5,892 nt of DNA from Alphaproteobacteria bacterium UBA685 (GTDB lineage Bacteria; Pseudomonadota; Alphaproteobacteria; Puniceispirillales; Puniceispirillaceae): contig DBMZ01000025.1 of NCBI GenBank assembly GCA_002299005.1, forward strand, positions 1 to 5,892, given 5' to 3'. A model generated the notes under the pieces. That model searched no databases. It saw nothing but the letters and a program-made list of their open reading frames with translations, and was not told the DNA's origin. Each line of letters begins with the position of its first letter. Positions within the stretch are counted from its first letter, which is position 1. This document shows, in pieces, positions 1 to 5,892 of the stretch. Position numbers and translations under genes: made by a program.

Positions 1-28
1 GGGGCTTGAACGCACAAGCCCCCTTTTC
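1..28 (-). terminator. GC-rich hairpin ending the gene block (possibly bidirectional)
   Basis: An 8-bp perfect stem pairs GGGGCTTG (1-8) with CAAGCCCC (15-22) around a 6-base loop. On the plus strand it is followed by CTTTTC (23-28), the usual shape of an intrinsic terminator for a gene arriving from the left. On the minus strand the same stem lies about 33 bases after the stop codon of the last gene and is preceded by an A-run, so it would also serve the minus-strand operon if a T-run lies just outside the window. The hairpin is seen directly. Its use from both sides is inferred. Confidence 0.65.
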
Positions 29-55
29 AATAGATCATATTACCTGACTATCCGG

Positions 56-634
56 CTACTTCTTTGACCAGCCAAGTGTAATCGGATGCGCCTTGCGCTG
101 TTCATCTTCGGCGCCCACATGCTTGCCCGGCTCCCAGCCGACAGGGCGCAACACCTGATCAGCAAAATCGATCGATTCCTGATCTGTCACAGTGGCGATG
201 GTATCATTCCAGCGGTTTAAGAAACCACCGACAGAGATAACAGCCAGAATTTCAACGATTTGAATATCGGTAAAGTGCTGGCGCATTTCTTCAAAATTTT
301 CAGGCTCTGTCACATTTGGTGATGTGCCAGCCGCCATACCAAGACGCATCGCGGCTCGTTCAGCATCTGTAAACAGATCAGATGTCTCAAAGCTCCAAAT
401 CGCTTGGATTTTTTCATCAGAGACACCAATTTTATGTAGATGATAAGCGCCATGAGACTGACAATGGCGACAACCACTCGACAGGCTGGCAATGGTGAAA
501 ACAAGCTGTTTTAGCTCGCCAGACACTTCGCGTTCTGGGAACACAAGCTGGATCATCTCGTTCCATTTTTGGCGCAATTCTGGCCAAGATTCCATCTCAA
601 AATTCTGTCTATTATTAAAGTTCACATCACTCAT
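56..634 (-). CDS. Carboxymuconolactone decarboxylase / AhpD-like (peroxidase-related) family protein
   Basis: This 192-residue protein belongs to the all-helical CMD/AhpD-like superfamily. The signature is C55-R-H-C58-Q-S-H61 near residue 55, the CxxC-plus-histidine redox centre that gives AhpD its alkylhydroperoxidase activity. It is followed by a family-typical FTDAERAAMRLG stretch (88-99) and a helix ending in GGFLNRWNDTIA (136-147). The glutamate that precedes the CxxC by three residues in AhpD is serine here (S52), so classical AhpD catalysis is not assured. There is no signal peptide or membrane segment, so it should be cytoplasmic. The start at 632-634 follows AAGGGA with about 6 bases spacing. 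It is the last gene of the block, 31 bases after the sulfatase stop, and so probably co-transcribed with it. A role in peroxide removal or thiol redox linked to the breakdown of the imported substrate is inference. True decarboxylase activity is unlikely because that branch lacks the CxxC. Confidence 0.85.
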   Translation of the reverse strand: MSDVNFNNRQNFEMESWPELRQKWNEMIQLVFPEREVSGELKQLVFTIASLSSGCRHCQSHGAYHLHKIGVSDEKIQAIWSFETSDLFTDAERAAMRLGMAAGTSPNVTEPENFEEMRQHFTDIQIVEILAVISVGGFLNRWNDTIATVTDQESIDFADQVLRPVGWEPGKHVGAEDEQRKAHPITLGWSKK

Positions 635-665
635 AACTAGTCCCTTCCCTTCATGAAATTATGTT

Positions 666-2246
666 TTACGCTTCAGATGTTGGCAATGGCACACGGTCAG
701 CGGCGGTGATTTCCATCTCAGCTAATTTGAACACCAGCTGTGCTTGGACATCCTTCACTTCTGGCTTATCCCACAGATTGACCATCTCACCCGGGTCATT
801 TTCAAGGTCAAACAGCTCGTTCTTACATTCACCAAGATAGAGCGATAGACGCCATTGCCCCTCAATCAGGCTGTGGACACGCGGACGCTTGCCAAAGCCA
901 TTAATGGTGCGTTGTGTTTCATATTGGATATGCGCCGCATCACGACCCTCACCGCCCGCAACACCCATCACCTTGCCTTGCATGCCAATGGCAGGTTCAA
1001 TTTTGGCATGTTCCAAGATCGTTGACCCAATATCTAGGGTCTGGGCAATATCTTGCGAACGCACGCCCTTATCACCCTTTGGATCAGCCCAAATAAACGG
1101 CACATGATTGAGGCTGTCATATTGTTCAGCCCCTTTAAATAGCAATTTATGCTCGCCCAAATGATCGCCATGATCTGAGGTATAAATCTGGACCGTATTA
1201 TCAGCAACACCAGCTGATTCTGCGGCCGCACGTACACGCCCCACAGCATCATCAACCATCGCAATCATACCGCATGTAAGCGCTCTTGCTTCCAAGGCTT
1301 CTTGCTTTGATATCGCAAAAGAATAGCCAGAATTTTGCCCAATCGTTTTATCCATCCCTCTGTCCTCAATGGCCTTTTTGATATAGTCAGGTGCTTCCCA
1401 ATTATCATCTTCATAAGCCGCAGGAACAGGCATATCCTCTGGCTTATACATATCCCAATATTTACCTGGCGGCGTAAAGGGATGGTGCGGGTCTGGGAAC
1501 GAGACCATCAAGAAAAATGGCTTATCATTGCCTTTGCGCGAAGCCAAATATTCAGCGGCTCTATCAGCGATATAGGCTGATGAATAATGCTCTTCGGGTA
1601 TCTTGGTTCGAATGGCTTGCGGCACCACATAATCATGCGGATATTGATTGTTACGTTTGCGCAAAGCATCCACATCTTCGATATGGTCTTTTTGATATTT
1701 ATAATGATCGCCGCCAGTATTAAAGCCGTGTCGCAAAACGGAATCATAATGGTCAAAGCCATAAAATGGCAGTGGCACCTTATGGCCGTCATCATAGAAT
1801 TTCTGACGCTCATATTGATAGCTATCATTATCATTGTCTGTCTTATCAGCTACAGACAGCTCTTCTGGCGGGGCTGTATAGCCATCGCGCCATTCTGGCA
1901 CGTCAAACTGCGTTGGCCAATCTGTCACATTTTGCAAATGGCTTTTGCCGATAAGAGCTGTGTCATAGCCGGCGGCCCGCAGTAATTCGACAAAGGTCAC
2001 ATTATCATGCGATAGCGGCAGGCCTAGATGGCGCACACCATGGCTGGTTGGCATACGGCATGTCATCAGGCTAGACCGGTTCGGCATGCAAACAGGTGAG
2101 GCCACATAAAAGCGGTCATAATTGACCCCCTCATTAGCGATGGCATCAATATTTGGCGTTTGCAAAACCGGATGACCATTACAGCCTAGATTATCATAAC
2201 GCTGTTGGTCAGTGATGAATAAAATATAACTTGGTCTATCAGTCAT
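666..2246 (-). CDS. Cytoplasmic sulfatase-family hydrolase (formylglycine type)
   Basis: This protein belongs to the alkaline-phosphatase-like sulfatase family, which also includes phosphonate monoester hydrolases. These enzymes cleave sulfate (or related) esters using a formylglycine made from cysteine. Counting from the start at 2246 (526 aa), visible features are the N-terminal metal ligands in FITDQQRYDN (D13, Q14), the formylglycine site C53-M-P-N-R57, IGKSHL with K101 and H103, PDPHHPF at 251-257, and TSDHGDHLGEH at 356-366 with metal ligands D358 and H359, followed by K371. The length is normal for the family. There is no signal peptide, so it should act in the cytoplasm on an imported substrate. 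ATG 2246 is preferred over the in-frame ATG 2252 because GAAGGG lies 8 bases before the former but only 2 before the latter. It lies 42-48 bases after the permease stop. The motif is non-standard: M and N flank P55, and C63 replaces the usual glycine of the TGR segment. DQ in place of DD at the N terminus resembles phosphonate monoester hydrolases, so sulfate is not the only possible leaving group. A specific substrate cannot be named, and choline-sulfatase hallmarks are not evident. Confidence 0.92.
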   Translation of the reverse strand: MTDRPSYILFITDQQRYDNLGCNGHPVLQTPNIDAIANEGVNYDRFYVASPVCMPNRSSLMTCRMPTSHGVRHLGLPLSHDNVTFVELLRAAGYDTALIGKSHLQNVTDWPTQFDVPEWRDGYTAPPEELSVADKTDNDNDSYQYERQKFYDDGHKVPLPFYGFDHYDSVLRHGFNTGGDHYKYQKDHIEDVDALRKRNNQYPHDYVVPQAIRTKIPEEHYSSAYIADRAAEYLASRKGNDKPFFLMVSFPDPHHPFTPPGKYWDMYKPEDMPVPAAYEDDNWEAPDYIKKAIEDRGMDKTIGQNSGYSFAISKQEALEARALTCGMIAMVDDAVGRVRAAAESAGVADNTVQIYTSDHGDHLGEHKLLFKGAEQYDSLNHVPFIWADPKGDKGVRSQDIAQTLDIGSTILEHAKIEPAIGMQGKVMGVAGGEGRDAAHIQYETQRTINGFGKRPRVHSLIEGQWRLSLYLGECKNELFDLENDPGEMVNLWDKPEVKDVQAQLVFKLAEMEITAADRVPLPTSEA

Positions 2247-2260
2247 GACCATTACCCTTC
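2244..2260 (-). promoter_or_regulatory. Ribosome binding site deciding the sulfatase start
   Basis: On the minus strand the sequence reads GAAGGGTAATGGTCATG. The GAAGGG core is 8 bases upstream of the second ATG (2244-2246) but only 2 bases from the first ATG (2250-2252). Standard Shine-Dalgarno spacing therefore favours the shorter protein starting MTDRPS. Confidence 0.6.
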
Positions 2261-2294
2261 ATTTTTTTATCAAATAGCTCTGTTATCTGGGCCA

Positions 2295-4646
2295 TCAGGT
2301 AACAGCTTTGATGCCGCGATTTCGGAACATATGAAAGGCAATAACAACAAAGCTTGCCACAATCGCCGCGCTATAAACCTCTGACGGGCGTGATAAAACC
2401 AGAACCGCTAGGACAAGGCGCACACCAATTTCTAGGAATGATAAGGCTTTTCTGTCATAGGCCGCCAAGGCGCTTGAGACAAGATAGAGCGCAAGTGCCA
2501 CACGTGCCATCAAGAACAGCAACCAGCTCGTATCAATCGTGCCATCATAGCCTTCGAAAAACTTGCCAGTCATCGGATCAATCACGGCCTTATCAATCAG
2601 CAATAATTCTGGATAAATGGCAAAGACAAATGGGATGGTAAACATCACAAAGCCTGATTTCACCGCAGAGAAACCTGTCTTCATCGGGTCAGCCTTGGTG
2701 ATAGTAGAGGCAGCAAAAGCGGCCAATGCCACAGGCGGTGTGATCGCAGATGCAACCGCGAAATAGAACACAAACATATGCGCTGTGAATGTCGCAAGAC
2801 CAAGGCCTACTAGCATTGGGCTCATCAGCAAAGCAACGTTAATATAGGCAGGTACCGCCGGCATACCCATGCCCAATAATACCGCCAATAGCATGGTTAG
2901 GAACAAGGCAAATAGCTGGAAGCCGACAGAATTGGCAGAGACATCGAAGGACCGCAAAAACGCCAAAACATCAACGGCAACAAATTTAGCAAGGCCGGTA
3001 AAGTTCAGCGATACGTCAATCACTGTGACAGCCATAAACATCAAATAAAGTGTTGATACCGTGACACCCGCTTTCGATAGGCCATCCAAGATTTTACGCG
3101 GGTTAGCGCGAAATTCCTTATCAATGAACATCAGCACCAGCAAGAGTATCACAGCCCACCAGCCAGCCGCACTCGCATCACCTGTTGCGTTTTGAAACAG
3201 CTCAACAATCCATGGCAGAGAGGTGATTTGGCACGCACCATCATTCACCTCAATCACCGCGCCAAGCATAACCGAAATCCAGCTACAGCCCACAGAGTCC
3301 TTTGGCGTTAAGAGCAAGACAAGGACAAGCAGGACCGGCGCAAAAATTTGCATGAGATGCAAACGGTCTTCTTTGGTTAGCTTCATATCTTCGGTTAGCA
3401 CGCCGACAGCTTCGATATTTTGTTTACGTGCTTGGAAGACCACAGATAGGAACAAACAGAAGAAATAGAATAAAGCTGGCACCGCGGCAGCGATAATAAT
3501 CTGGCGATATGGCACACCTGTGAGCGATGCCATGATAAAGGCCGCAACGCCCATAATTGGCGGCATGATAGAGCCGCCTGAAGAGGCCGCCGCTTCAACA
3601 CCGCCCGCAAAGACTTTGGAGAAACCGCGCTTTAGCATCATAGGGATGGTGAGAACACCTGTTGACAGAACGTTCACAACTGGCCCGCCTGTGATGGTGC
3701 CAAACATAGCAGAGGATACGACCGCCGCATGCGCCGGGCCACCGCGCAAATTACGTGTGAGCGAGAAAGCCAGCTTGATCAAAGCCTGACCACCAGCACA
3801 ACGCCCAAATAGCGCGCCCAAAATAATATAAGGAAAGACAAGGAACAAAAGAACGTTCAAGAAACGGCCCAAGAAACCAGCCGTATTATTTACCAGCGCA
3901 TCACGCGTAAATTCGCGCCCCGATGTTAGGCTTCGCACCTCCTCACTCGACAGGATGGTCACAAGATATTTATTTTGGTCAACAGCGCCAAAGAAATACC
4001 AATTCATCACGGTAAGGAATGTGTAGCTAGCGATCAATAATGAGACCGCCACCAAAGGCAGGCCCCATACTTTGATGTTATAGGCAAGGAAGATAACCAC
4101 TGATCCAAACAACAATAGAGGCAAGAAATTACCTGTTGTGTAAAGACAGCTTGGGTCATCAGCTGATTCTGGAATAGGCAAGCCCATCATCTCTGCATAT
4201 TCAACTTCAGCAGCCAAGGCTTCTGCCATCAGGCGCGCTCTATCGCCTGTCACAACATCAATAAGGCAAACCGCTTCTAGCTCGACCAAATAGCCAAGCG
4301 CCATCGCAAAACCCGCAAGGATAAGCCCAACATCTAAGAATAAGCCAAAGCGCCTGCGCAAGATAGATTTTTCGCGCCAACTGCGCCACATAGAATGTTT
4401 CAACGACACGATAATCATCATCGCGACAAACATGATGGGATAGAACCATTCAATTGGGAAACGTCTCACCTTGAGCCAGTCAAAGCCTGTCACTGCACGC
4501 CAGCCCTCATCCCAGCCAGGGACAGATGGCATCACATTAATCAGACCAACAATCACAAGCGTCAAAGCAAGCCAATAGACAATCTTTTCAGCGAAAGATT
4601 GGGGTCTTTTTTCATCATCAGATACAGGTTGTGCCGTGTCGCTCAT
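2295..4646 (-). CDS. TRAP transporter fused permease (DctQ-DctM, 4TM/12TM type, TAXI-associated)
   Basis: This 783-residue inner-membrane protein fuses the small (DctQ-like) and large (DctM-like) TRAP permease subunits, as is usual for TAXI-type systems. It moves a small organic anion inward using an ion gradient, with the binding protein encoded upstream. Hydrophobic segments near 22-40, 68-82, 102-122 and 173-213 form the N-terminal part. A positively charged loop at 83-100 marks the cytoplasmic side. The DctM core shows TGGPVVNVLSTGVLTIPMML (319-338), an AGGVEAAASSGGSIMPPIMG segment (347-366), LGMGMPAVPAYIN (591-603), AHMFVFYF (622-629) and ITPPVALAAFAAS (635-647). After IPFVFAIYPELLL (671-683) there is an extra C-terminal region of about 100 residues with roughly three more hydrophobic stretches, resembling the DUF3394-type tail of some fused permeases. 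Two outward-facing loops each carry a cysteine pair (C127/C167 and C454/C472). The start is preceded only by a weak GAGTGA and overlaps the stop of a five-codon mini-ORF. The ligand is unknown. Confidence 0.95.
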   Translation of the reverse strand: MSDTAQPVSDDEKRPQSFAEKIVYWLALTLVIVGLINVMPSVPGWDEGWRAVTGFDWLKVRRFPIEWFYPIMFVAMMIIVSLKHSMWRSWREKSILRRRFGLFLDVGLILAGFAMALGYLVELEAVCLIDVVTGDRARLMAEALAAEVEYAEMMGLPIPESADDPSCLYTTGNFLPLLLFGSVVIFLAYNIKVWGLPLVAVSLLIASYTFLTVMNWYFFGAVDQNKYLVTILSSEEVRSLTSGREFTRDALVNNTAGFLGRFLNVLLFLVFPYIILGALFGRCAGGQALIKLAFSLTRNLRGGPAHAAVVSSAMFGTITGGPVVNVLSTGVLTIPMMLKRGFSKVFAGGVEAAASSGGSIMPPIMGVAAFIMASLTGVPYRQIIIAAAVPALFYFFCLFLSVVFQARKQNIEAVGVLTEDMKLTKEDRLHLMQIFAPVLLVLVLLLTPKDSVGCSWISVMLGAVIEVNDGACQITSLPWIVELFQNATGDASAAGWWAVILLLVLMFIDKEFRANPRKILDGLSKAGVTVSTLYLMFMAVTVIDVSLNFTGLAKFVAVDVLAFLRSFDVSANSVGFQLFALFLTMLLAVLLGMGMPAVPAYINVALLMSPMLVGLGLATFTAHMFVFYFAVASAITPPVALAAFAASTITKADPMKTGFSAVKSGFVMFTIPFVFAIYPELLLIDKAVIDPMTGKFFEGYDGTIDTSWLLFLMARVALALYLVSSALAAYDRKALSFLEIGVRLVLAVLVLSRPSEVYSAAIVASFVVIAFHMFRNRGIKAVT

Positions 4647-4660
4647 TGCCAGTCACTCAT
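4643..4660 (-). other. Five-codon mini-ORF overlapping the permease start (ATGA junction)
   Basis: On the minus strand, ATGAGTGACTGGCAATGA encodes M-S-D-W-Q and then stops at TGA, whose first two bases are the last two of the permease ATG. Such an overlap could allow translational coupling and would make up for the weak Shine-Dalgarno sequence of the permease. The reading frame is seen directly, but its translation is speculative and no strong ribosome site precedes it. Confidence 0.25.
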
Positions 4661-4672
4661 CAAAAATGTCAG

Positions 4673-4678
4673 ATTATA
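4673..4678 (-). promoter_or_regulatory. TATAAT -10-like box upstream of the permease
   Basis: The minus strand carries an exact TATAAT about 27 bases before the permease ATG, just after the intercistronic hairpin. The place where a -35 box should lie (around 4695-4702) falls inside the hairpin stem and reads AAGGCT or similar, which is a poor match to TTGACA. It could be a weak internal promoter or chance in an AT-rich gap. Confidence 0.22.
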
Positions 4679-4690
4679 GATCGTAAACAA

Positions 4691-4726
4691 CAGGCAGCCT
4701 TTACCAATTATCGAAAAGGCTGCCTG
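4691..4726 (-). terminator. Intercistronic hairpin between binding protein and permease (partial terminator or mRNA stabiliser)
   Basis: A perfect 12-bp inverted repeat, CAGGCAGCCTTT (4691-4702) and AAAGGCTGCCTG (4715-4726), encloses a 12-base loop. In the transcribed (minus) direction it begins about 26 bases after the binding-protein stop and is followed by TTGTTTACGA, an imperfect T-run. This suggests leaky termination or protection of the upstream message from 3' decay. Either would give more binding protein than permease, as expected for binding-protein transporters. The stem is directly visible. The function is inferred. Confidence 0.6.
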
Positions 4727-4751
4727 TTTATGTTGATTTTAAACGCTCAGC

Positions 4752-5807
4752 TTATGGCTTTGCGCAATCTGCCACTTCATAACCGGCTTCTTCCCAAGCG
4801 CGAACAGCGCCGCGGTGGAATTTCACAGGGTTTGGACCACATAGGCCAGCCACTTTTGTGTCAAGAACACCAAAGTTCAATGTCTCCATAAACGGCGCAA
4901 TTTGCTTGTGTGAATCTAGGTTCTCGATATGTGCCTTTGTCAGCTGATAAGCCACTTCCTCATCCATTGACTTGTTAACCATATCACCGCCTGTCACAGA
5001 CATGCCGCGGAATGTGTCATCTTCAGACTGAACAGTCCAACCGCCGCCTAAGCCAGCGCGGATATCAGCGATAGGGGCTGAATAGGCAACTGAACCTGGC
5101 TTATTTAGCAGCTTTTGTGCTGGGCCTGATTCAAACTTATCTTTTGGCATTGAATACATTGTCATCGCGCCGGCTGCACTGGCTTGTGTGACACGTGGGC
5201 CAGGGAACATAACCGGGATAACGGCGGCATCTGCTGTACCATCAACAATCGCAGGTGCGATCTGGTTCCAGCTCAATGTCACTGATTCATAATCTTCTTT
5301 GGCTTTTGCCCCACCAAATAGCTGGATAAGCGCCTTTGAGTTACCTGTCGCAGCACCACGTGGTGGGCCGTTCATAACTTTGCGACCTTTCAAGTCATCC
5401 CAGCCCTTAACGCCTTTTACATCATAAGCATAAAGCGAGAAGATTGAGAGGGTGTAAGGGTAAAGCAATTGGATGTTGCCACCGATTTCAGCCCCTTTTT
5501 CCTTGCCAACTTTGGCGTAAGGACCGACACCGCGTGATAGCAAAAATGGCAATACAAACGGACCAGAGGCGATATCAATCTGGCCTTCAGCAAGTGCCAA
5601 AATGTAATTTGTGCCTGTCTGACCATCTTTTAGCTGGATGTCAGCAATGCCACGCTCTGAGGCGTAACCAACTAGTGCTGAGGCTGTTAGACCAACCGTC
5701 GTGCCAGCACCAGCTGTGTGATATGTTAGATTGACTTTGGCCATCGCTGATGATGCAGCGACTGCCATTGTTGTAGCAACGAGCGCTACCTTCATAGATT
5801 TAATCAT
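4752..5807 (-). CDS. TAXI-family TRAP transporter solute-binding protein
   Basis: This exported periplasmic receptor of a TRAP transporter captures the substrate and delivers it to the fused permease. From the start at 5807 it has 351 residues, normal for the TAXI family. A signal peptide is clear: MIKSMK, a hydrophobic core (VALVATTMAVAASS), and an AMA cleavage site, giving a mature protein that begins KVNLTYHTAG. TAXI-like elements follow: GAGTTVGLTASALV (33-46), DGQTGTNYILALAEGQIDIA (61-80), GWDDLKGRKV (135-144), LSWNQIAPAIVDGTADAAV (178-196), and a C-terminal FHRGAVRAWEEAGY (330-343). The start was chosen because GGGAGGA lies 6 bases upstream (GGGAGGAATTAAA-ATG). A longer in-frame version from 5876 would add 23 residues that spoil the signal peptide. 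C323 and C348 may form a disulfide in the mature protein. Residues 147-157 (GPPRGAATGNS) differ from the more usual glycine/serine/threonine-rich loop, so ligand choice may be unusual. It is the first gene of the block. A hairpin after its stop probably keeps its expression above that of the permease. Confidence 0.93.
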   Translation of the reverse strand: MIKSMKVALVATTMAVAASSAMAKVNLTYHTAGAGTTVGLTASALVGYASERGIADIQLKDGQTGTNYILALAEGQIDIASGPFVLPFLLSRGVGPYAKVGKEKGAEIGGNIQLLYPYTLSIFSLYAYDVKGVKGWDDLKGRKVMNGPPRGAATGNSKALIQLFGGAKAKEDYESVTLSWNQIAPAIVDGTADAAVIPVMFPGPRVTQASAAGAMTMYSMPKDKFESGPAQKLLNKPGSVAYSAPIADIRAGLGGGWTVQSEDDTFRGMSVTGGDMVNKSMDEEVAYQLTKAHIENLDSHKQIAPFMETLNFGVLDTKVAGLCGPNPVKFHRGAVRAWEEAGYEVADCAKP

Positions 5808-5820
5808 TTTAATTCCTCCC
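5805..5820 (-). promoter_or_regulatory. Strong Shine-Dalgarno site fixing the binding-protein start
   Basis: GGGAGGA on the minus strand (5814-5820) is followed by ATTAAA and then ATG at 5805-5807. This is the strongest ribosome site in the window, as expected for a protein needed in excess over its permease. It places the start directly before a well-formed signal peptide. Confidence 0.85.
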
Positions 5821-5839
5821 AAAACAAGTAAAGCAAAGT

Positions 5840-5870
5840 CATAATTTTTTAAAAAAGTACTTTTGCAAAA
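5840..5870 (-). promoter_or_regulatory. Candidate promoter/operator region with overlapping AT palindromes
   Basis: Upstream of the first gene lie three overlapping perfect palindromes: TTTTTTAAAAAA (5845-5856), AAAAGTACTTTT (5853-5864) and TTTTGCAAAA (5861-5870). On the minus strand, TTGCAA (5863-5868) followed after 16-17 bases by AATTAT or ATTATG gives a poor sigma-70-like pair about 35 bases before the start codon. The palindromes are certain. Promoter or operator function is a guess, and the true promoter may lie outside the window. Confidence 0.3.
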
Positions 5871-5892
5871 CATCATAAAATTAAGGCTAGAC

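Noticed and set aside
1335..1985. Several overlapping plus-strand frames antisense to the sulfatase
   Set aside because: They overlap one another and the sulfatase, and their compositions (strings of I, H, R, C) are typical of antisense shadows.
666..2246. Naming the hydrolase as choline sulfatase
   Set aside because: The general sulfatase motifs are present, but the formylglycine region differs and no choline-binding or C-terminal choline-sulfatase feature could be recognised.
2354..2641. Plus-strand frame of 95 codons inside the 3' end of the permease gene
   Set aside because: It is antisense to the strongly supported membrane protein and has a low-complexity, charged translation with no recognisable motif.
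4395..4891. Plus-strand reading frames across the permease/binding-protein junction
   Set aside because: They lie mostly antisense to two well-supported genes, their translations look like no protein family, and they show no ribosome site or domain.
5808..5876. Longer N terminus for the binding protein starting at ATG 5876
   Set aside because: It adds 23 residues ahead of a well-formed signal peptide and runs through the AT-rich leader. A near-perfect Shine-Dalgarno site points to ATG 5807.
1..5892. CRISPR array, insertion sequence, tRNA or rRNA gene
   Set aside because: No regularly spaced repeats, transposase frame, terminal inverted repeats or recognisable RNA gene were seen. Non-coding space totals only a few hundred bases.

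Overview
The window holds four consecutive genes, all on the minus strand and closely spaced. They read from right to left as a TRAP-transporter solute-binding protein of the TAXI family, a large fused TRAP permease, a sulfatase-type hydrolase, and a small carboxymuconolactone decarboxylase/AhpD-like protein. No other gene on either strand is credible. The remaining reading frames are shadows inside these four. The gene set, moderate GC content and protein style suggest a proteobacterium, most plausibly a marine alphaproteobacterium. That placement is inferred from the proteins and not proven by the sequence.

Layout. Positions 1-28 hold a GC-rich hairpin that closes the gene block. The CMD/AhpD-like gene is at 56-634 and the sulfatase at 666-2246 (or 2252). 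The permease is at 2295-4646. A 105-base gap (4647-4751) contains a strong 12-bp hairpin and a TATAAT-like box. The solute-binding protein is at 4752-5807, preceded by a perfect Shine-Dalgarno sequence. The last ~85 bases are AT-rich leader with three overlapping palindromes. Genes 2-4 are separated by only 31-42 bases, so they are very likely co-transcribed with the transporter.

How the genes may work together (inference). The exported binding protein captures a small organic anion in the periplasm and the fused permease carries it inward with a sodium or proton gradient. The sulfatase has no signal peptide and should act in the cytoplasm, where it would cleave a sulfate (or phosphonate/phosphate) ester. 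This makes the block a candidate uptake-and-hydrolysis operon for an organosulfate or similar ester. The CxxC protein may supply a thiol-redox or detoxification step. The substrate cannot be read from the sequence. The most notable details are a non-standard formylglycine motif in the sulfatase, a hairpin that may set binding protein above permease expression, mini-ORFs that end at the start codons of three of the four genes, and paired cysteines in predicted outward-facing transporter loops.
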